The notes beneath the pieces were generated by a model, which had not been told where the DNA came from, did not search any database, and saw only the letters and a list, made by a program, of their open reading frames with translations. This document shows, piece by piece, positions 10,099-20,198 of a DNA stretch of 64,000 nt (its first letter is position 1; each line of letters starts with the position of its first letter). Where the stretch lies: positions 81,156-145,155 of the forward strand of contig JAUMZL010000001.1 in assembly GCA_030528155.1 (NCBI GenBank). Reading direction: 5' to 3'. Position numbers and translations under genes: made by a program. The stretch is from Aerococcus sp. Lineage in GTDB: Bacteria; Bacillota; Bacilli; Lactobacillales; Aerococcaceae.

Positions 10099-11931
10099 CT
10101 ATCTATTGTCTTTTAACTCACGTAAAATTTCAATACGTTTTTGATTTAAACTACCCATTTTCATAATGTCGTTCGTTAGCTTAGCAGTATTAATAGCATC
10201 CGTCAATCTTTCAATCTCTTCTTTGAGGTGAGATTTGATGGTAATCTGACTCAAGAGGTCCTTGATTTCTGCACGTGTGCAGGTTTCAGGGAGAGGCAAC
10301 TGTTCTGCTGCTTGAAACCACTCACGCTCTGGTTCCCCCGCTAAGGTACTATAAAAATCTGCTGCTATTATATCCTCATGCTCCTGTCGGTAACTCGCTA
10401 AGAGCAAATACAAGGTCTGCATGATGCTCGTCTGGAACGTAAACGTCTCCTGCTCCAATGCCAAAATGTCCCAGGTTTCAGGGCTTTTCAGAAGACGGTG
10501 AAACAATTGGAGTTCGGCCCGCTGCATGAGCGTGTACGTTTTTTGTTCCGTTGGCGCCAACATTTCCGCACGTGGCGAGTTTTTCTCCCAGGAAGGAGAA
10601 GCGGCCGGTGATGCAGTCGGTTGCATGGTTAATTGTCCTGCCAAGACTTCCGGTTTCACGCCGGTATCTTCGCTGATATCTTGCAAATACACATCGCGTT
10701 TGATCAGGTCGTGCTCTTGACTGACAATGCCTAGCATCGCCTTAATATAATTGAGTTTACCATCGTCATTATCAAGCGAATATTCCTGGCGATAGTAAGC
10801 GCGATAGAATTGCATCACCGATAACCGCTGCTGATTTAAAAATTGCAAGAAGCGCTCTGCCCCATGTCGTTCCACAAACTCGTCTGGGTCTAACCCCTCC
10901 GGAAACAGCACCACTTTGAGTGCTTGATGTGGTGTCAGTGAGCGGATATTTTCAACCGCACGCTTTGTTGCCTTAAAACCGGGTTGATCCCCGTCGTATG
11001 CAACCACTAACTGCTTCGTGTAGCGGAAGAGTAGTTGGATCTGATGACTTGTCAAACTCGTCCCCAGTGAGGCCACACCTGTTTTAACACCTACCTCACT
11101 CGCCTTAATGACATCCATGAAGCCTTCAAACAGAATCAATTCTTTCTCACGACGCGCTGCCCCTTTAGCTTGGTCGAGATTGAATAAGAAACGATTTTTC
11201 TCGAATAATGGGGTTTCTGGACTATTTAAATATTTAGCTTGATCAGTTGACGCATCCGCTCGCCAAATCCGCCCGGAAAAAGCAATCGTCTGGCCTTGCT
11301 CATTGCGCAGCGGAAACATGATGCGATCGAAAAAGCGATCGCTCTTTTGTTCATTGCCAACAAAAATTCCTGACGCCACTAACGGTTTTGCCGTAAAGCC
11401 CTTGTTTATCAGATAATCATAGGTCATGCCCCGCTCTTTCGGTGCCAACCCGATTTGAAAAGTCGCAATGGTTTCATCAGACAGTCCGCGTTTATGGAGA
11501 TACCGTAAAGCTGCTTCACCCGCTTTAGTGGCCGTCAGTAAGTAGTGATAAAACTGCGTCGCTTCACGATGCACCTGCAACAGCTGCCGTTCCATCTCGC
11601 TCAAAGCAGGGGTCGCCTCATCGGTTTGGAATTCGTAATCAATCGCGACATTCCCTATTTCTTGCACCTGCTGGACAGCCTCGACAAAAGAATAACCTTC
11701 CAGTTCCATCAAGAAACTGAACACATTCCCACCACGACCGCAACTGAAACATTTAAAAAACTGCGCTTCGGCCTCTACCGTAAAGGAGGGGGTGTTTTCG
11801 TCGTGGAAGGGGCACAAACCAAAATAGTTTTTCCCCCGCTTTTGCAAATCTACATATTGGCCGATCACATCGACAATATCGACGCTCTGACGAATCTTAT
11901 CGATAACGGCTTCGGGGATACGTTGTGCCAT
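10099..11931 (-). CDS. dnaG: DNA primase
   Basis: Synthesises RNA primers at the replication fork with the replicative helicase. 610 aa. The N-terminal zinc site is C40/H43/C61/C64 (CPFHDENTPSF ... CFSCGRGG). The catalytic core contains YLNSPETPLFEK. TOPRIM spans about 264-345 with E269 (FEGFMD) and the DGD at 313-315. The C-terminal third, poorly conserved, would be the helicase-binding domain. It lies 39 bp after engB and directly before rpoD. Confidence 0.97.
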   Translation of the reverse strand: MAQRIPEAVIDKIRQSVDIVDVIGQYVDLQKRGKNYFGLCPFHDENTPSFTVEAEAQFFKCFSCGRGGNVFSFLMELEGYSFVEAVQQVQEIGNVAIDYEFQTDEATPALSEMERQLLQVHREATQFYHYLLTATKAGEAALRYLHKRGLSDETIATFQIGLAPKERGMTYDYLINKGFTAKPLVASGIFVGNEQKSDRFFDRIMFPLRNEQGQTIAFSGRIWRADASTDQAKYLNSPETPLFEKNRFLFNLDQAKGAARREKELILFEGFMDVIKASEVGVKTGVASLGTSLTSHQIQLLFRYTKQLVVAYDGDQPGFKATKRAVENIRSLTPHQALKVVLFPEGLDPDEFVERHGAERFLQFLNQQRLSVMQFYRAYYRQEYSLDNDDGKLNYIKAMLGIVSQEHDLIKRDVYLQDISEDTGVKPEVLAGQLTMQPTASPAASPSWEKNSPRAEMLAPTEQKTYTLMQRAELQLFHRLLKSPETWDILALEQETFTFQTSIMQTLYLLLASYRQEHEDIIAADFYSTLAGEPEREWFQAAEQLPLPETCTRAEIKDLLSQITIKSHLKEEIERLTDAINTAKLTNDIMKMGSLNQKRIEILRELKDNR

Positions 11932-11970
11932 CTCATTCCCTCCTTTTCAGATGCTCAAAATAGGTACTGT

Positions 11971-12573
11971 TTATTCAATAAATTCTTCATCCAGAACAGC
12001 TTCAATAATCTCCCACGCCTCATCTAATCCAGATTTTTTCACCGCTGAAACTGGCAAAATCTGATCGGTACTGATGAGATCTAACGTCTTTTTGATCTGT
12101 TGCGTATGCGCTGCCCACTGATTGCTTTTCACTTTGTCGGCTTTGGTAGCAATGATAAAGTAAGGCACTTCATTACGGTTAAGCTGTTCGATCATTGCAA
12201 CGTCTTGCGCACTCGGAGCATGGCGGAAATCGACCAATACCAATGTCAGCATGAGATTCTCGCGCTCCTTCAAGTAAGCGGTGAGTTGGCGGCCCCAGCG
12301 TGCGCGTTCGGCCTTACTGATCTTGGCATAGCCGTATCCTGGCATATCCACTAGGTACCAACGTTCATCAATATCAAAATAATTCAATTGTTGCGTCTTC
12401 CCCGGCTTGCTAGATGTGCGTGCAATATTTTTACGTTGAAAAAGCGCATTGATGAAACTACTCTTGCCTACATTTGAGCGCCCAACTAACGCAATTTCTG
12501 GGCGATCAGGAGTAGGATACTGTTCCTTTCTCGCGGCACTCAACATAAATGTAATCTGGGGCTGTTTTGCCAT
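11971..12573 (-). CDS. engB: Ribosome biogenesis GTPase YsxC/EngB
   Basis: TrmE-Era-EngA-EngB-Septin-like GTPase needed for large-subunit assembly. 200 aa. G1 is GRSNVGKS (about 31-38), with a switch I region TSSKPGKTQQ, G3 DMPGYGYA, G4 TKADK and G5 SAVKKSG. The start at 12573 follows a GAGG site. Placed between clpX and dnaG as in many Lactobacillales. A modest hairpin separates it from clpX. Confidence 0.95.
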   Translation of the reverse strand: MAKQPQITFMLSAARKEQYPTPDRPEIALVGRSNVGKSSFINALFQRKNIARTSSKPGKTQQLNYFDIDERWYLVDMPGYGYAKISKAERARWGRQLTAYLKERENLMLTLVLVDFRHAPSAQDVAMIEQLNRNEVPYFIIATKADKVKSNQWAAHTQQIKKTLDLISTDQILPVSAVKKSGLDEAWEIIEAVLDEEFIE

Positions 12574-12604
12574 TATTCACCTCTTCATTTTCCTCATCCA
12601 TAAG

Positions 12605-12642
12605 AAAAAGGGGGATGATCACTCATCGGTGTATATCTCCCC
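12605..12642 (-). terminator. Bulged hairpin between clpX and engB
   Basis: Minus strand GGGGA-GAT ... CAC / GTG-ATC ... TCCCC followed by CTTTTT. Bulges make it a weak terminator. Confidence 0.5.
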
Positions 12643-12656
12643 TCTCCTTTCAATGT

Positions 12657-13907
12657 CTACGCAATTTTTTTGCCGTCATTGTCGAACAACTCTGGATCCT
12701 CGGCATCTCGAATCACTGCTTCAGTGATATTGACTTTTGATACATCCTGACGGCTTGGTACATCAAACATCACATCGAGCATTGCTTCTTCAATGATCGA
12801 ACGTAACCCTCGCGCCCCAGTTTTACGTGCCATCGCCTTTTTCGCAATGGCTAACAACGCCTCTTCGTCAAAGGTTAATTTCACATCATCCATTGCCAAC
12901 AGCTCTTGATACTGTTTCACCAGCGCATTCTTGGGTTCGGTGAGAATACGTACCAAGTCAGCTTCATCGAGATCTTTCAAGGTAGCAGTAATTGGTAAAC
13001 GGCCGATAAATTCTGGAATCAAGCCAAACTTTTGCAGGTCTTCAGGAATAACTTGTCCAAGCAAAGCGCCTTCTTTATCTGTTTTAGCCTGCTGACCAAA
13101 ACCAATCACATTTTTACCAATTCTCTCTTTGATGATGGCAGACATACCATCGAAAGCTCCACCAACAATGAAGAGAATATTTGAGGTATCAATCTGAATA
13201 AACTCTTGCTGTGGATGTTTACGTCCGCCCTGAGGTGGAACATTCGCAATCGTTCCCTCCAAAATTTTCAGTAACGCTTGTTGTACCCCTTCTCCACTGA
13301 CGTCACGCGTAATGGATACATTTTCAGCCTTCGAAGCAATTTTGTCAATCTCATCAACATAAATAATGCCGTGTTCCGCTTGTTCAACATCATAGTCCGC
13401 TGCTTGCAGGAGTTTCAATAAGATGTTTTCTACATCTTCTCCTACATACCCAGCTTCCGTTAACGTGGTCGCATCAGCAATAGCGAATGGCACCTGCAAC
13501 ACACGAGCTAAGGTCTGAGCCAGGTACGTTTTTCCGGAACCGGTTGGCCCTACTAAGAGCACATTACTCTTCTGCAATTCCACTTGTTCATCTTTTTGCT
13601 TCGTTGTTTGCTTGGTTTGAATTCGCTTGTAGTGGTTGTAAACCGCGACAGACAAGGTCTTCTTTGCCGCTTCTTGGCCAATGACATATTGATCGAGGAT
13701 TGCCAACATTTCTTGTGGTGTTGGTGGATTCAAATAAAGTTCCTCATCATTATGTTGCAACGCTTTGTCTTCATCGATAATTTGTTGGCACAGTGCCACA
13801 CACTCATTACAAATGTATACATCGGGACCAGCAATAATTTTCTCCACTTGCTCTTGGGACTTCCCACAGAACGAACAGTGAATGGTTGTTTCGTCATCGT
13901 TGAACAC
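12657..13907 (-). CDS. clpX: ATP-dependent Clp protease ATP-binding subunit ClpX
   Basis: Hexameric AAA+ unfoldase that feeds ClpP. 416 aa. The N-terminal zinc-binding domain has C11/C14/C33/C36. Walker A is GPTGSGKT (120-127), Walker B is IIYVDEIDK, and VGEDVEN and a GFGQQ-type ClpP-contact loop follow. The start is GTG at 13907, preceded by GAGGAGG at good spacing. It follows tig by nearly 400 bp. That leader carries its own promoter candidate and unusual inverted arms, so separate control from tig is likely. Confidence 0.97.
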   Translation of the reverse strand: MFNDDETTIHCSFCGKSQEQVEKIIAGPDVYICNECVALCQQIIDEDKALQHNDEELYLNPPTPQEMLAILDQYVIGQEAAKKTLSVAVYNHYKRIQTKQTTKQKDEQVELQKSNVLLVGPTGSGKTYLAQTLARVLQVPFAIADATTLTEAGYVGEDVENILLKLLQAADYDVEQAEHGIIYVDEIDKIASKAENVSITRDVSGEGVQQALLKILEGTIANVPPQGGRKHPQQEFIQIDTSNILFIVGGAFDGMSAIIKERIGKNVIGFGQQAKTDKEGALLGQVIPEDLQKFGLIPEFIGRLPITATLKDLDEADLVRILTEPKNALVKQYQELLAMDDVKLTFDEEALLAIAKKAMARKTGARGLRSIIEEAMLDVMFDVPSRQDVSKVNITEAVIRDAEDPELFDNDGKKIA

Positions 13908-14304
13908 TAAATATAGCCTCCTCTTGTTGGTATTGAGCGCAAAGCCGTCTGATGGATAGCTTCACCCACATTATTAAACAGCCTATTATTGAATGGACTA
14001 TGACCCACTCAATACATTGGCCTTAACCCCATTCTATTACGCTCATCCATTGGTTTTTCGCCAATAGTCGGGTCTCATTTTGGCAAAAAAAGAGAGTCAA
14101 GTCCACTCAAACGACCTCACCCTACTTTTCCTCCCGCTGCAGGAGAACATCCTAACGACAGCTCATCGCTTCATAAGCAATGCTTTCTTATGACTCTGTG
14201 TTGTCCATCATAAGAGAATGCCGCATTAAATGAAAGGAATCCGCTCAGCCTAAACCGAGCGGATCGCTTCTCAATCATCTCACTCGCATGAAATGATTCC
14301 ATCA
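13908..14304 (-). promoter_or_regulatory. Long clpX leader with alternating inverted arms
   Basis: Three related arms in alternating orientation: TCATAAG at 14171-14177, TCTTATGA at 14186-14193 and TCATAAGA at 14208-14215. The middle arm can pair with either flank. A minus-strand TATGAT (14207-14212) overlaps the outer arm, so this may be an operator at the clpX promoter, leaving a ~290-nt leader. I see no ORF, CIRCE element or CtsR box in the rest. Confidence 0.4.
14239..14264 (-). terminator. Candidate terminator after tig
   Basis: 8-bp stem ATCCGCTC / GAGCGGAT about 40 bp past the tig stop. The following T run (TTCCTTTC) is weak. Confidence 0.5.
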
Positions 14305-15624
14305 CTATTCAGCAGTTTCTTCAGCATGAACGTCTGCGGATTCTACTGCAGATTCCGTAATGATGTCCATCGCTTTACGTAAAGAAATGTCATGTTTCAA
14401 CATGTCTTCCGTTACGATATTCTTCACTTCATTAACATCTAAATCATAGGTTTTTGCCAATGATTCCATTTCAGCTTGTAAGTCTTCAGCAGATACTTCA
14501 ATGTTTTCTGCTTTGATCACTTCGTTCAATAATAAGTTGGTCTTCACGCGCATATCTGCATCTTCAGCATATTGACCGCGTAAGCTCTCACGAGATTGAC
14601 CAGTGATTTGGAAGAACATCTCTGGGCTGATGCCTTGACGTTGCATTTCGTTCAAGTAATGATCAACTTGACGGTCAACTTCTTCATCGATCATTGCTTG
14701 TGGCACATCAGAGAATTCAGCATTGTTTACCGCTTGACGCAAAGCAAAGTCGTCTTTGCTGTCTTTTGCTTGGCTTTCTTTAGCATCAGCAATTTCTTTG
14801 CGATATTTTTCTTTTAATTCATCTAAAGTTGCAACTTCTTCATCGACATCTTTAGCGAATTCATCGTCGAGTTCTGGCACTTCTTTTGCTTTAACTTCAT
14901 GAACGGTAATCTTGAAGGTAGCATCAGCACCAGCTAAGTCTTCGGCATTATAATCTTCTGGGAAGGTCACGTTGATTTCTTTTTCATCGCCTTCTTTAAC
15001 GCCAACTAATTGGTCTTCAAAGCCTGGAATGAAGGAGTTAGAACCTAACTCGAGGGAGTAGTTTTCACCTTTACCACCGTCAAAAGCTTTGCCATCTTTG
15101 AAACCTTCAAAGTCGATCACAACGGTATCGCCCATTTCTGCTTCACCGTCTTTTAAGGTTAATTCTGCTAAGTTAGCTTGGGCAGCTTTCAAACGATCGT
15201 TGATTTCTTCATCAGAAACTTCCAAGTCTTGAACTGGAACTTTCAATTCTTTGTAGTCCCCTAATTTTACTTCGGGACGTGTCACGATGGTAGCTGATAA
15301 TTTCCAGTCTGCACCTGGTTTTACTTCTTCGATGTCAAATTTAGGTTGAGCAACAATGTCCTCTTGGCTGATTTCTGCAGCTTCTAATGCCGCAGGATAA
15401 GCTTCTGGTAATACCAAGTTGATAGCATCTTCGTAAAGCCCTTCTTCACCAAACATTTTAACGAAAATTTGGTAGTTCACTTTCCCTTTACGGAAGCCTG
15501 GTACAGAAACATCTTTTTTCACGCGTTTGTAAGCTTGACGCAATGCTTTTTGTGCTTCTTCTTGATCAACAGTAAAATGTAATACACCTTCGTTAGGTGT
15601 CTTTTCTTCATAATTCACAGACAT
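14305..15624 (-). CDS. tig: Trigger factor
   Basis: Ribosome-bound chaperone and peptidyl-prolyl isomerase acting on nascent chains. 439 aa. The N-terminal ribosome-binding signature GFRKGK is at 44-49. An FKBP-like isomerase domain spans about 160-250 (GDTVVIDFEGFKDGKAFDGG), and the C-terminal chaperone arms are long and helical. The acidic Glu-rich tail ends ADVHAEETAE. The ATG at 15624 follows a GGGGAATT site. It is upstream of clpX, the usual Firmicutes neighbour. Confidence 0.96.
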   Translation of the reverse strand: MSVNYEEKTPNEGVLHFTVDQEEAQKALRQAYKRVKKDVSVPGFRKGKVNYQIFVKMFGEEGLYEDAINLVLPEAYPAALEAAEISQEDIVAQPKFDIEEVKPGADWKLSATIVTRPEVKLGDYKELKVPVQDLEVSDEEINDRLKAAQANLAELTLKDGEAEMGDTVVIDFEGFKDGKAFDGGKGENYSLELGSNSFIPGFEDQLVGVKEGDEKEINVTFPEDYNAEDLAGADATFKITVHEVKAKEVPELDDEFAKDVDEEVATLDELKEKYRKEIADAKESQAKDSKDDFALRQAVNNAEFSDVPQAMIDEEVDRQVDHYLNEMQRQGISPEMFFQITGQSRESLRGQYAEDADMRVKTNLLLNEVIKAENIEVSAEDLQAEMESLAKTYDLDVNEVKNIVTEDMLKHDISLRKAMDIITESAVESADVHAEETAE

Positions 15625-15698
15625 GTATTAATTCCCCTAACTGTCGTTTTATTTTTCTACATATTGCCACATATACTGTAGACAATCGATACTAGGCA

Positions 15699-15728
15699 AT
15701 CATACTATAAATTGCGTATAGTGTCCAA
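15699..15728 (-). promoter_or_regulatory. tig promoter
   Basis: Minus-strand TTGGAC, 18 bp, TATGAT. The same intergenic region carries the divergent recU promoter (TATAAT at 15867-15872, weak -35). Nothing else is visible in 15625-15970. Confidence 0.6.
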
Positions 15729-15970
15729 CTTTCCAATCAAATTAATCCTTATTTCTCCTTAAAATCATTATTTTCTTCATTAAATAGGCTTTCCCTCATA
15801 AGCTGTTCGTAATCGCTTTATCCTACGATTTAGTAAAAATATTACCCATAATGCTGTACGACTCGGTATAATAGAAGAGGTTGTGGGTAAAAGTAAGTGA
15901 TGTTTTCTAGGAATCAACAGAGACTTTTGCTACAATTATTGAAATCAAGGAGCGAAGGAGGAGAAAACTT

Positions 15971-16600
15971 TTGCGTTATCCAAACGGTAAAGTCTATCAG
16001 GCTCCCCAACAAAAAAGCCCAAAAAAGACAACACCTGTCCGCTACGGCAAGCGCGGCATGCATTTGGAAGAGATGTTAAACGATTCCAATGACTGGTACC
16101 GTCTCAATGGGCGAGCGGTCATTCATAAGAAGCCCACACCTATTCAGGTCGTTGGTGTCAACTATCCGAGCCGCGCAAAAGTCCGTATCACCGAAGCCTA
16201 CTACCGACAAGCCTCGACGACGGACTACAATGGGGTTTACCGTGGTTATTATCTGGATTTTGAAGCCAAACAAACCAAGCAAAAAACGCGCTTTCCGCTG
16301 AATAATTTCCATGATCACCAAATCCAACACATGACGGAATGTGTCAAACAGGATGGGATTTGCTTTGCGATTATTCTCTTCAGCGAACAAAATGAAGCCT
16401 ACCTCTACCCCTTCGCTATGCTCAAGGAAGATTGGCAAGCCTATCAGAATAAAGAAATGGCTTCCATTCCTTATCAACGCATACATGATGGTGGTTTTGC
16501 CATTGATCTCAGTTGGCATCCCAAGCTTCGCTATTTAGATGCTGTCGATCAATATATTCAAACCCTAACGAAAAATAAAGGAAGTGAACGTTGTGAGTGA
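15971..16600 (+). CDS. recU: Holliday junction resolvase RecU
   Basis: Structure-specific endonuclease resolving recombination intermediates, with a role in chromosome segregation. 209 aa. The start is TTG at 15971 after AAGGAGGAGAAAAC. The nuclease core shows STTDYNG and YLDFEAKQT (catalytic Asp, Glu and Lys) and FPLNNFHDHQIQHM. The N-terminal ~30 residues are basic. It overlaps the downstream PBP gene by 8 bp, the classical recU-ponA pair. Confidence 0.95.
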   Translation: MRYPNGKVYQAPQQKSPKKTTPVRYGKRGMHLEEMLNDSNDWYRLNGRAVIHKKPTPIQVVGVNYPSRAKVRITEAYYRQASTTDYNGVYRGYYLDFEAKQTKQKTRFPLNNFHDHQIQHMTECVKQDGICFAIILFSEQNEAYLYPFAMLKEDWQAYQNKEMASIPYQRIHDGGFAIDLSWHPKLRYLDAVDQYIQTLTKNKGSERCE

Positions 16601-18959
16601 TAATCGTAGAGAAAGACGCCAATTACGTCATCAGACACCACCGCGGCAAAGGCGTAGCCGCTCCGATAACCAAAAGTCTAAGCGCCCAATGTGGAAAAGT
16701 ATTCTGCTCGGTGCTCTGGCTGTGATGGTTGTGATCGGATTAACGGGGGTAGCTGTCGGTATCACGTGGATTGCGGGTAGTCCCGAATTGACCAAAGCCG
16801 ATTTAACCGGAACTATTGCCTCCGTGGTCTATGACAAAGACGGCAAAGAAATTTACGAGACCTCTAAAAATGAACAAACCATTGTGGGCCAAGATGAAAT
16901 TTCATCGCAAATCTTTGATGCTGTTACCTCCATCGAGGACCGCCGTTTTGAAGAGCATCATGGGATCGATCCGGTACGAATTATCGGTTCTTTTGTTGCT
17001 AACTTAAAAGCGGGAGGCATTGCTCAGGGGGGATCGACCCTCACCCAGCAACTCGTGAAGCTCTCGGTCTTTTCTACACAAGATAAAGACCGAACCTATA
17101 AACGAAAGTTGCAGGAAATTTGGCTAGCAATGCAGGTGGAACGTCACTACTCCAAGAGTGATATCTTCCAGTTCTACCTTAACAAAGTCTACATGGCGAA
17201 TGGGGTATATGGGATTGGTACGGCAGCAGAGATCTACTATGGCAAAGCGCTCAAGGAACTTTCCTTGGATCAAAGTGCGATGTTAGCCGGAATGCCACAA
17301 GCGCCGAATGAATATAACCCCTACACCCACCCTGACAAAGCCAAAGAGCGACGCGATACCGTCCTCAAAGCGATGCTTGAAAATAACAAAATCACTGAGG
17401 CCGAATATAATGAGGCTCTGGCGCAACCCATTGATCATGACTTGCAACCACTCAAAGAAATTACGGATGAAGCGACAGAGCAAGATCAAGTCGTCGATGC
17501 CTACATTAAACAGGTGGCCGCTGAAATTAAGGAAAAAGGTTACGACCTCTTCTCAGACGGTCTGAAGGTATATACCCACTTAGATTTGGATGCACAGCAA
17601 TACATGTATGACACCGTCAATGATACCAACGGCGTCTACTTCCCTAATGCGAATATGCAAGCTGCTATTTCGGTATTGGATACCAAAACTGGTAATATTG
17701 TGGCTCTCTTCGGTGGGCGCAATCAGAATACCCAATTAGGTTTAAACCGAGCGACGGAAATTAATCGTTCCGTTGGGTCAACCATCAAGCCATTCGCCGA
17801 TTATGGTCCGGCCTTTGAATATCTCAACTACAGCCCAGGACAAACCATCAAGGATGAGCCTTATCAATACTCCAGTGGGGATGAGATCAATAACTGGGAC
17901 AACAGCTATCAAGGGACCATCACCCTGCGCCAAGCCCTCATTCAGTCGCGTAATATTCCCGCCCTCAAACTCTTCCAGAAGGTGGGGACCGATCATGTGA
18001 ATGAATTCCTCGGCAAATTGAATATCAAGATGAACGGCGATCATGGGGTTTATGAATCTAATGCAATTGGTGGGGAAATTTCGCCATTGAACCTCAGTGC
18101 TGCCTACGCGACATTAGGAAACTATGGGGAATACAACCAACCTCGTGCCGTGGATTACTTCACGACTCGCGATGATCAAAAAGTTCAAATCTCCAAAGAT
18201 ACGCACCGCGCCATGAAAGATTCGACAGCTTACATGTTGACAGATGTCTTGAAGGATAACTTTACGGACGCTGGGTTGGCTGGAAACATTGCTAACGCTA
18301 ATATCATTCAAGCGGGTAAAACGGGAACAACCAACTACACCAAACAGGAACAGCAGAAGAATAATATCCCTGAAAGTGGTGTGCCAGACTCCTGGATGGC
18401 AGGTTACTCCACCAGTTATTCAACAGCCATTTGGATCGGTTATGACCAACCGTTCTCAGAAAATGGCTATCTTACCGGTGCAGATCAAGGGATTGCTAAA
18501 CAGCTTTATGCCGATATTATGAGTCACTTGCACGCAAATATTCCAGCGAATGACTGGGAACAACCGGACAGTGTTCATCAAGTCGCCCTTGCTTTTGGAT
18601 CAGATCCATTGCAATTAGCGAGTGCCACTAGTGGTTATGGCGTGGTCAACGATCTTGTCAATAATACGCTCTATAAAGAATTACAAAAGCGCCAACCAAC
18701 TACCGGTTCGCCTGTACCATACTCATCCGGCACGCAGAATAACTTCTACGCTCCATATTCAAGCACCTCATCCTTCTCATCGTCTGTAACGTCGGATGGG
18801 CAGTCTGCACAAAGCGGGTCATCACAAATACAGAACTCCCAAAATTCGGAAGTGGAATCTAGCGCTTCACCAGGATCGAATCCGAATACAAGTGGTGGCA
18901 ACACCCCACCATCTTCAAACCAACAGAATCAGCGTGCGAGTGATCGCGACGCAGCCTAA
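16593..18959 (+). CDS. pbp1A: Class A penicillin-binding protein 1A
   Basis: Bifunctional peptidoglycan glycosyltransferase and DD-transpeptidase anchored in the membrane. 788 aa from the GTG at 16593, which sits 8 nt after AAGGAAG. A GTG at 16584 is an alternative. A basic cytosolic tail (1-33) precedes one membrane helix (about 34-61). The GT51 domain shows EDRRFEEHHG (catalytic Glu near 115) and GGSTLTQQ (146-153). Transpeptidase motifs are STIK (Ser396), SRN (452) and KTGTT (576). The last ~80 residues are Ser/Gln/Asn-rich, a flexible wall-spanning tail. Overlaps recU. Confidence 0.96.
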   Translation: MSDNRRERRQLRHQTPPRQRRSRSDNQKSKRPMWKSILLGALAVMVVIGLTGVAVGITWIAGSPELTKADLTGTIASVVYDKDGKEIYETSKNEQTIVGQDEISSQIFDAVTSIEDRRFEEHHGIDPVRIIGSFVANLKAGGIAQGGSTLTQQLVKLSVFSTQDKDRTYKRKLQEIWLAMQVERHYSKSDIFQFYLNKVYMANGVYGIGTAAEIYYGKALKELSLDQSAMLAGMPQAPNEYNPYTHPDKAKERRDTVLKAMLENNKITEAEYNEALAQPIDHDLQPLKEITDEATEQDQVVDAYIKQVAAEIKEKGYDLFSDGLKVYTHLDLDAQQYMYDTVNDTNGVYFPNANMQAAISVLDTKTGNIVALFGGRNQNTQLGLNRATEINRSVGSTIKPFADYGPAFEYLNYSPGQTIKDEPYQYSSGDEINNWDNSYQGTITLRQALIQSRNIPALKLFQKVGTDHVNEFLGKLNIKMNGDHGVYESNAIGGEISPLNLSAAYATLGNYGEYNQPRAVDYFTTRDDQKVQISKDTHRAMKDSTAYMLTDVLKDNFTDAGLAGNIANANIIQAGKTGTTNYTKQEQQKNNIPESGVPDSWMAGYSTSYSTAIWIGYDQPFSENGYLTGADQGIAKQLYADIMSHLHANIPANDWEQPDSVHQVALAFGSDPLQLASATSGYGVVNDLVNNTLYKELQKRQPTTGSPVPYSSGTQNNFYAPYSSTSSFSSSVTSDGQSAQSGSSQIQNSQNSEVESSASPGSNPNTSGGNTPPSSNQQNQRASDRDAA

Positions 18960-18998
18960 AAAAGGAGCGTTCCTTGATCGAGGAACGCTCCTTTTGTG
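18957..18998. terminator. Bidirectional terminator after pbp1A
   Basis: AAAAGGAGCGTTCCTT, loop GATCG, AGGAACGCTCCTTTT. The T run on the minus strand also suits the converging gene at 19055. Confidence 0.9.
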
Positions 18999-19054
18999 TA
19001 CTGACAAGAAACACGCTATTTTTAACGATAGGCTCTTGTCAATATAAAATCAGC

Positions 19055-20182
19055 TTATGCTTTCTTTGTCAACGCAGCGACAATCGCTTGCTTGGTAGCT
19101 GAATCGGTGGTCACAAAGATGTAATTTTCCTGGTCAGCACTAACCTGCGAAAAGCGCAATTCATGTGCAAATTGCTCCTTAATATCAGCAAAAGGAATAG
19201 CAGAAGGAAAATCAACAGCACGTCGCGCTAACAGGCCCATTTGTGCAGTCGGAGAGCTCGCCGTTAGCGCAGTATGCGTAACAACTTGAGCGTAATTCAT
19301 ATACAAATCACGATCATCTGTGAAGTTCAATGCATCAACGAATAGCCCAGCAAGCGGTGCCGTACTAAAGGTAACAGCTATCCACTGACCACCTTGGTAT
19401 TCAAAAGTTAGGGTGAAAAATCCTGTCTTTGTCTTAAAACTCTCTTGAGCTTGATGCGCTAAAGTACGTAATTCAGCAGGTAACGTTGGCAATATCTCAA
19501 ACAGCGCTAGGCCATTCTTATTGAGGGGTAGCTGATGGACAAGCTTTTCATAAACAATTGCTCCATTGTGATCGGCTAGACCTTGATAGTAATAGGTCTC
19601 CCCTGACACCACATCATCCAAAACAAAATAAGCCTCTGTTTGTTGTGACCAATCGTTAATGAAAGCCTCTACTTGTTCCTGATTTACCAACACTAGTGGC
19701 TCTTGGTTATTCACGTCATCGTTCATTAATGAAATAGGAAAATCTCGTCCTTTAAGTGCGCGCATCAACTGCATTGACGTGCGTACTTTGACCCCTGAAA
19801 GGTGCGGGATACCTGCTTTCTTGAAATAGTCGCTCATTTTTGCTCGGGACTGGGTGCGCACGACCTCACGTGGTTTCGCACCAGTGACATGGAATTGTTC
19901 ACGCAATTGGGCAATAAATGGCACATACTCACGCTTCAGTGCTTCAATGCAGTCGATGACACCGTGGCGGTAGAATAGGAATGCCACTGCACGAGTCACT
20001 TCCTCCTCATCTTGAATATCCCTAACCCGAAAATATTCGACAAATGCTGTTTGCATTGCAGATGGCAGGTCATCGTAACTCTCCTGGCCAATTCCGAGCA
20101 CATGCACGCCTTGTTCTGCCAGCGATAATACGAACTGATGGAAGTTTCTAGGAAAATGTGGGGCAATATAGATAAAATTCAT
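19055..20182 (-). CDS. ATP-grasp-like protein (carbamoyl-phosphate-synthase-like fold)
   Basis: Substrate unknown. 375 aa from the ATG at 20182, which follows GGAGGGAATTGTT. The in-frame codons back to 20227 have no ribosome site. It opens MNFIYIAPHFPRNFHQF, the typical start of a Firmicutes family annotated as ATP-grasp or carbamoyl-phosphate-synthase-like. A Rossmann-like N-terminal domain (1-90) is followed by a region resembling the ATP-grasp core (about 100-290). I do not see a clear set of ATP/Mg ligands in the C-terminal half, so activity is uncertain. It stands alone. Confidence 0.7.
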   Translation of the reverse strand: MNFIYIAPHFPRNFHQFVLSLAEQGVHVLGIGQESYDDLPSAMQTAFVEYFRVRDIQDEEEVTRAVAFLFYRHGVIDCIEALKREYVPFIAQLREQFHVTGAKPREVVRTQSRAKMSDYFKKAGIPHLSGVKVRTSMQLMRALKGRDFPISLMNDDVNNQEPLVLVNQEQVEAFINDWSQQTEAYFVLDDVVSGETYYYQGLADHNGAIVYEKLVHQLPLNKNGLALFEILPTLPAELRTLAHQAQESFKTKTGFFTLTFEYQGGQWIAVTFSTAPLAGLFVDALNFTDDRDLYMNYAQVVTHTALTASSPTAQMGLLARRAVDFPSAIPFADIKEQFAHELRFSQVSADQENYIFVTTDSATKQAIVAALTKKA

Positions 20183-20198
20183 AACAATTCCCTCCCTA

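Noticed and set aside
14100-14160. AGGGTGAGG resembling a T-box core in the clpX leader
   Set aside because: Lacks the TGGNACCRCG continuation, specifier stem and a proper terminator, and clpX is not an amino-acid gene.
19002-19041. 8-bp inverted repeat TGACAAGA / TCTTGTCA after pbp1A
   Set aside because: Long loop and no T run on either strand. The neighbouring hairpin at 18957-18998 already explains termination.
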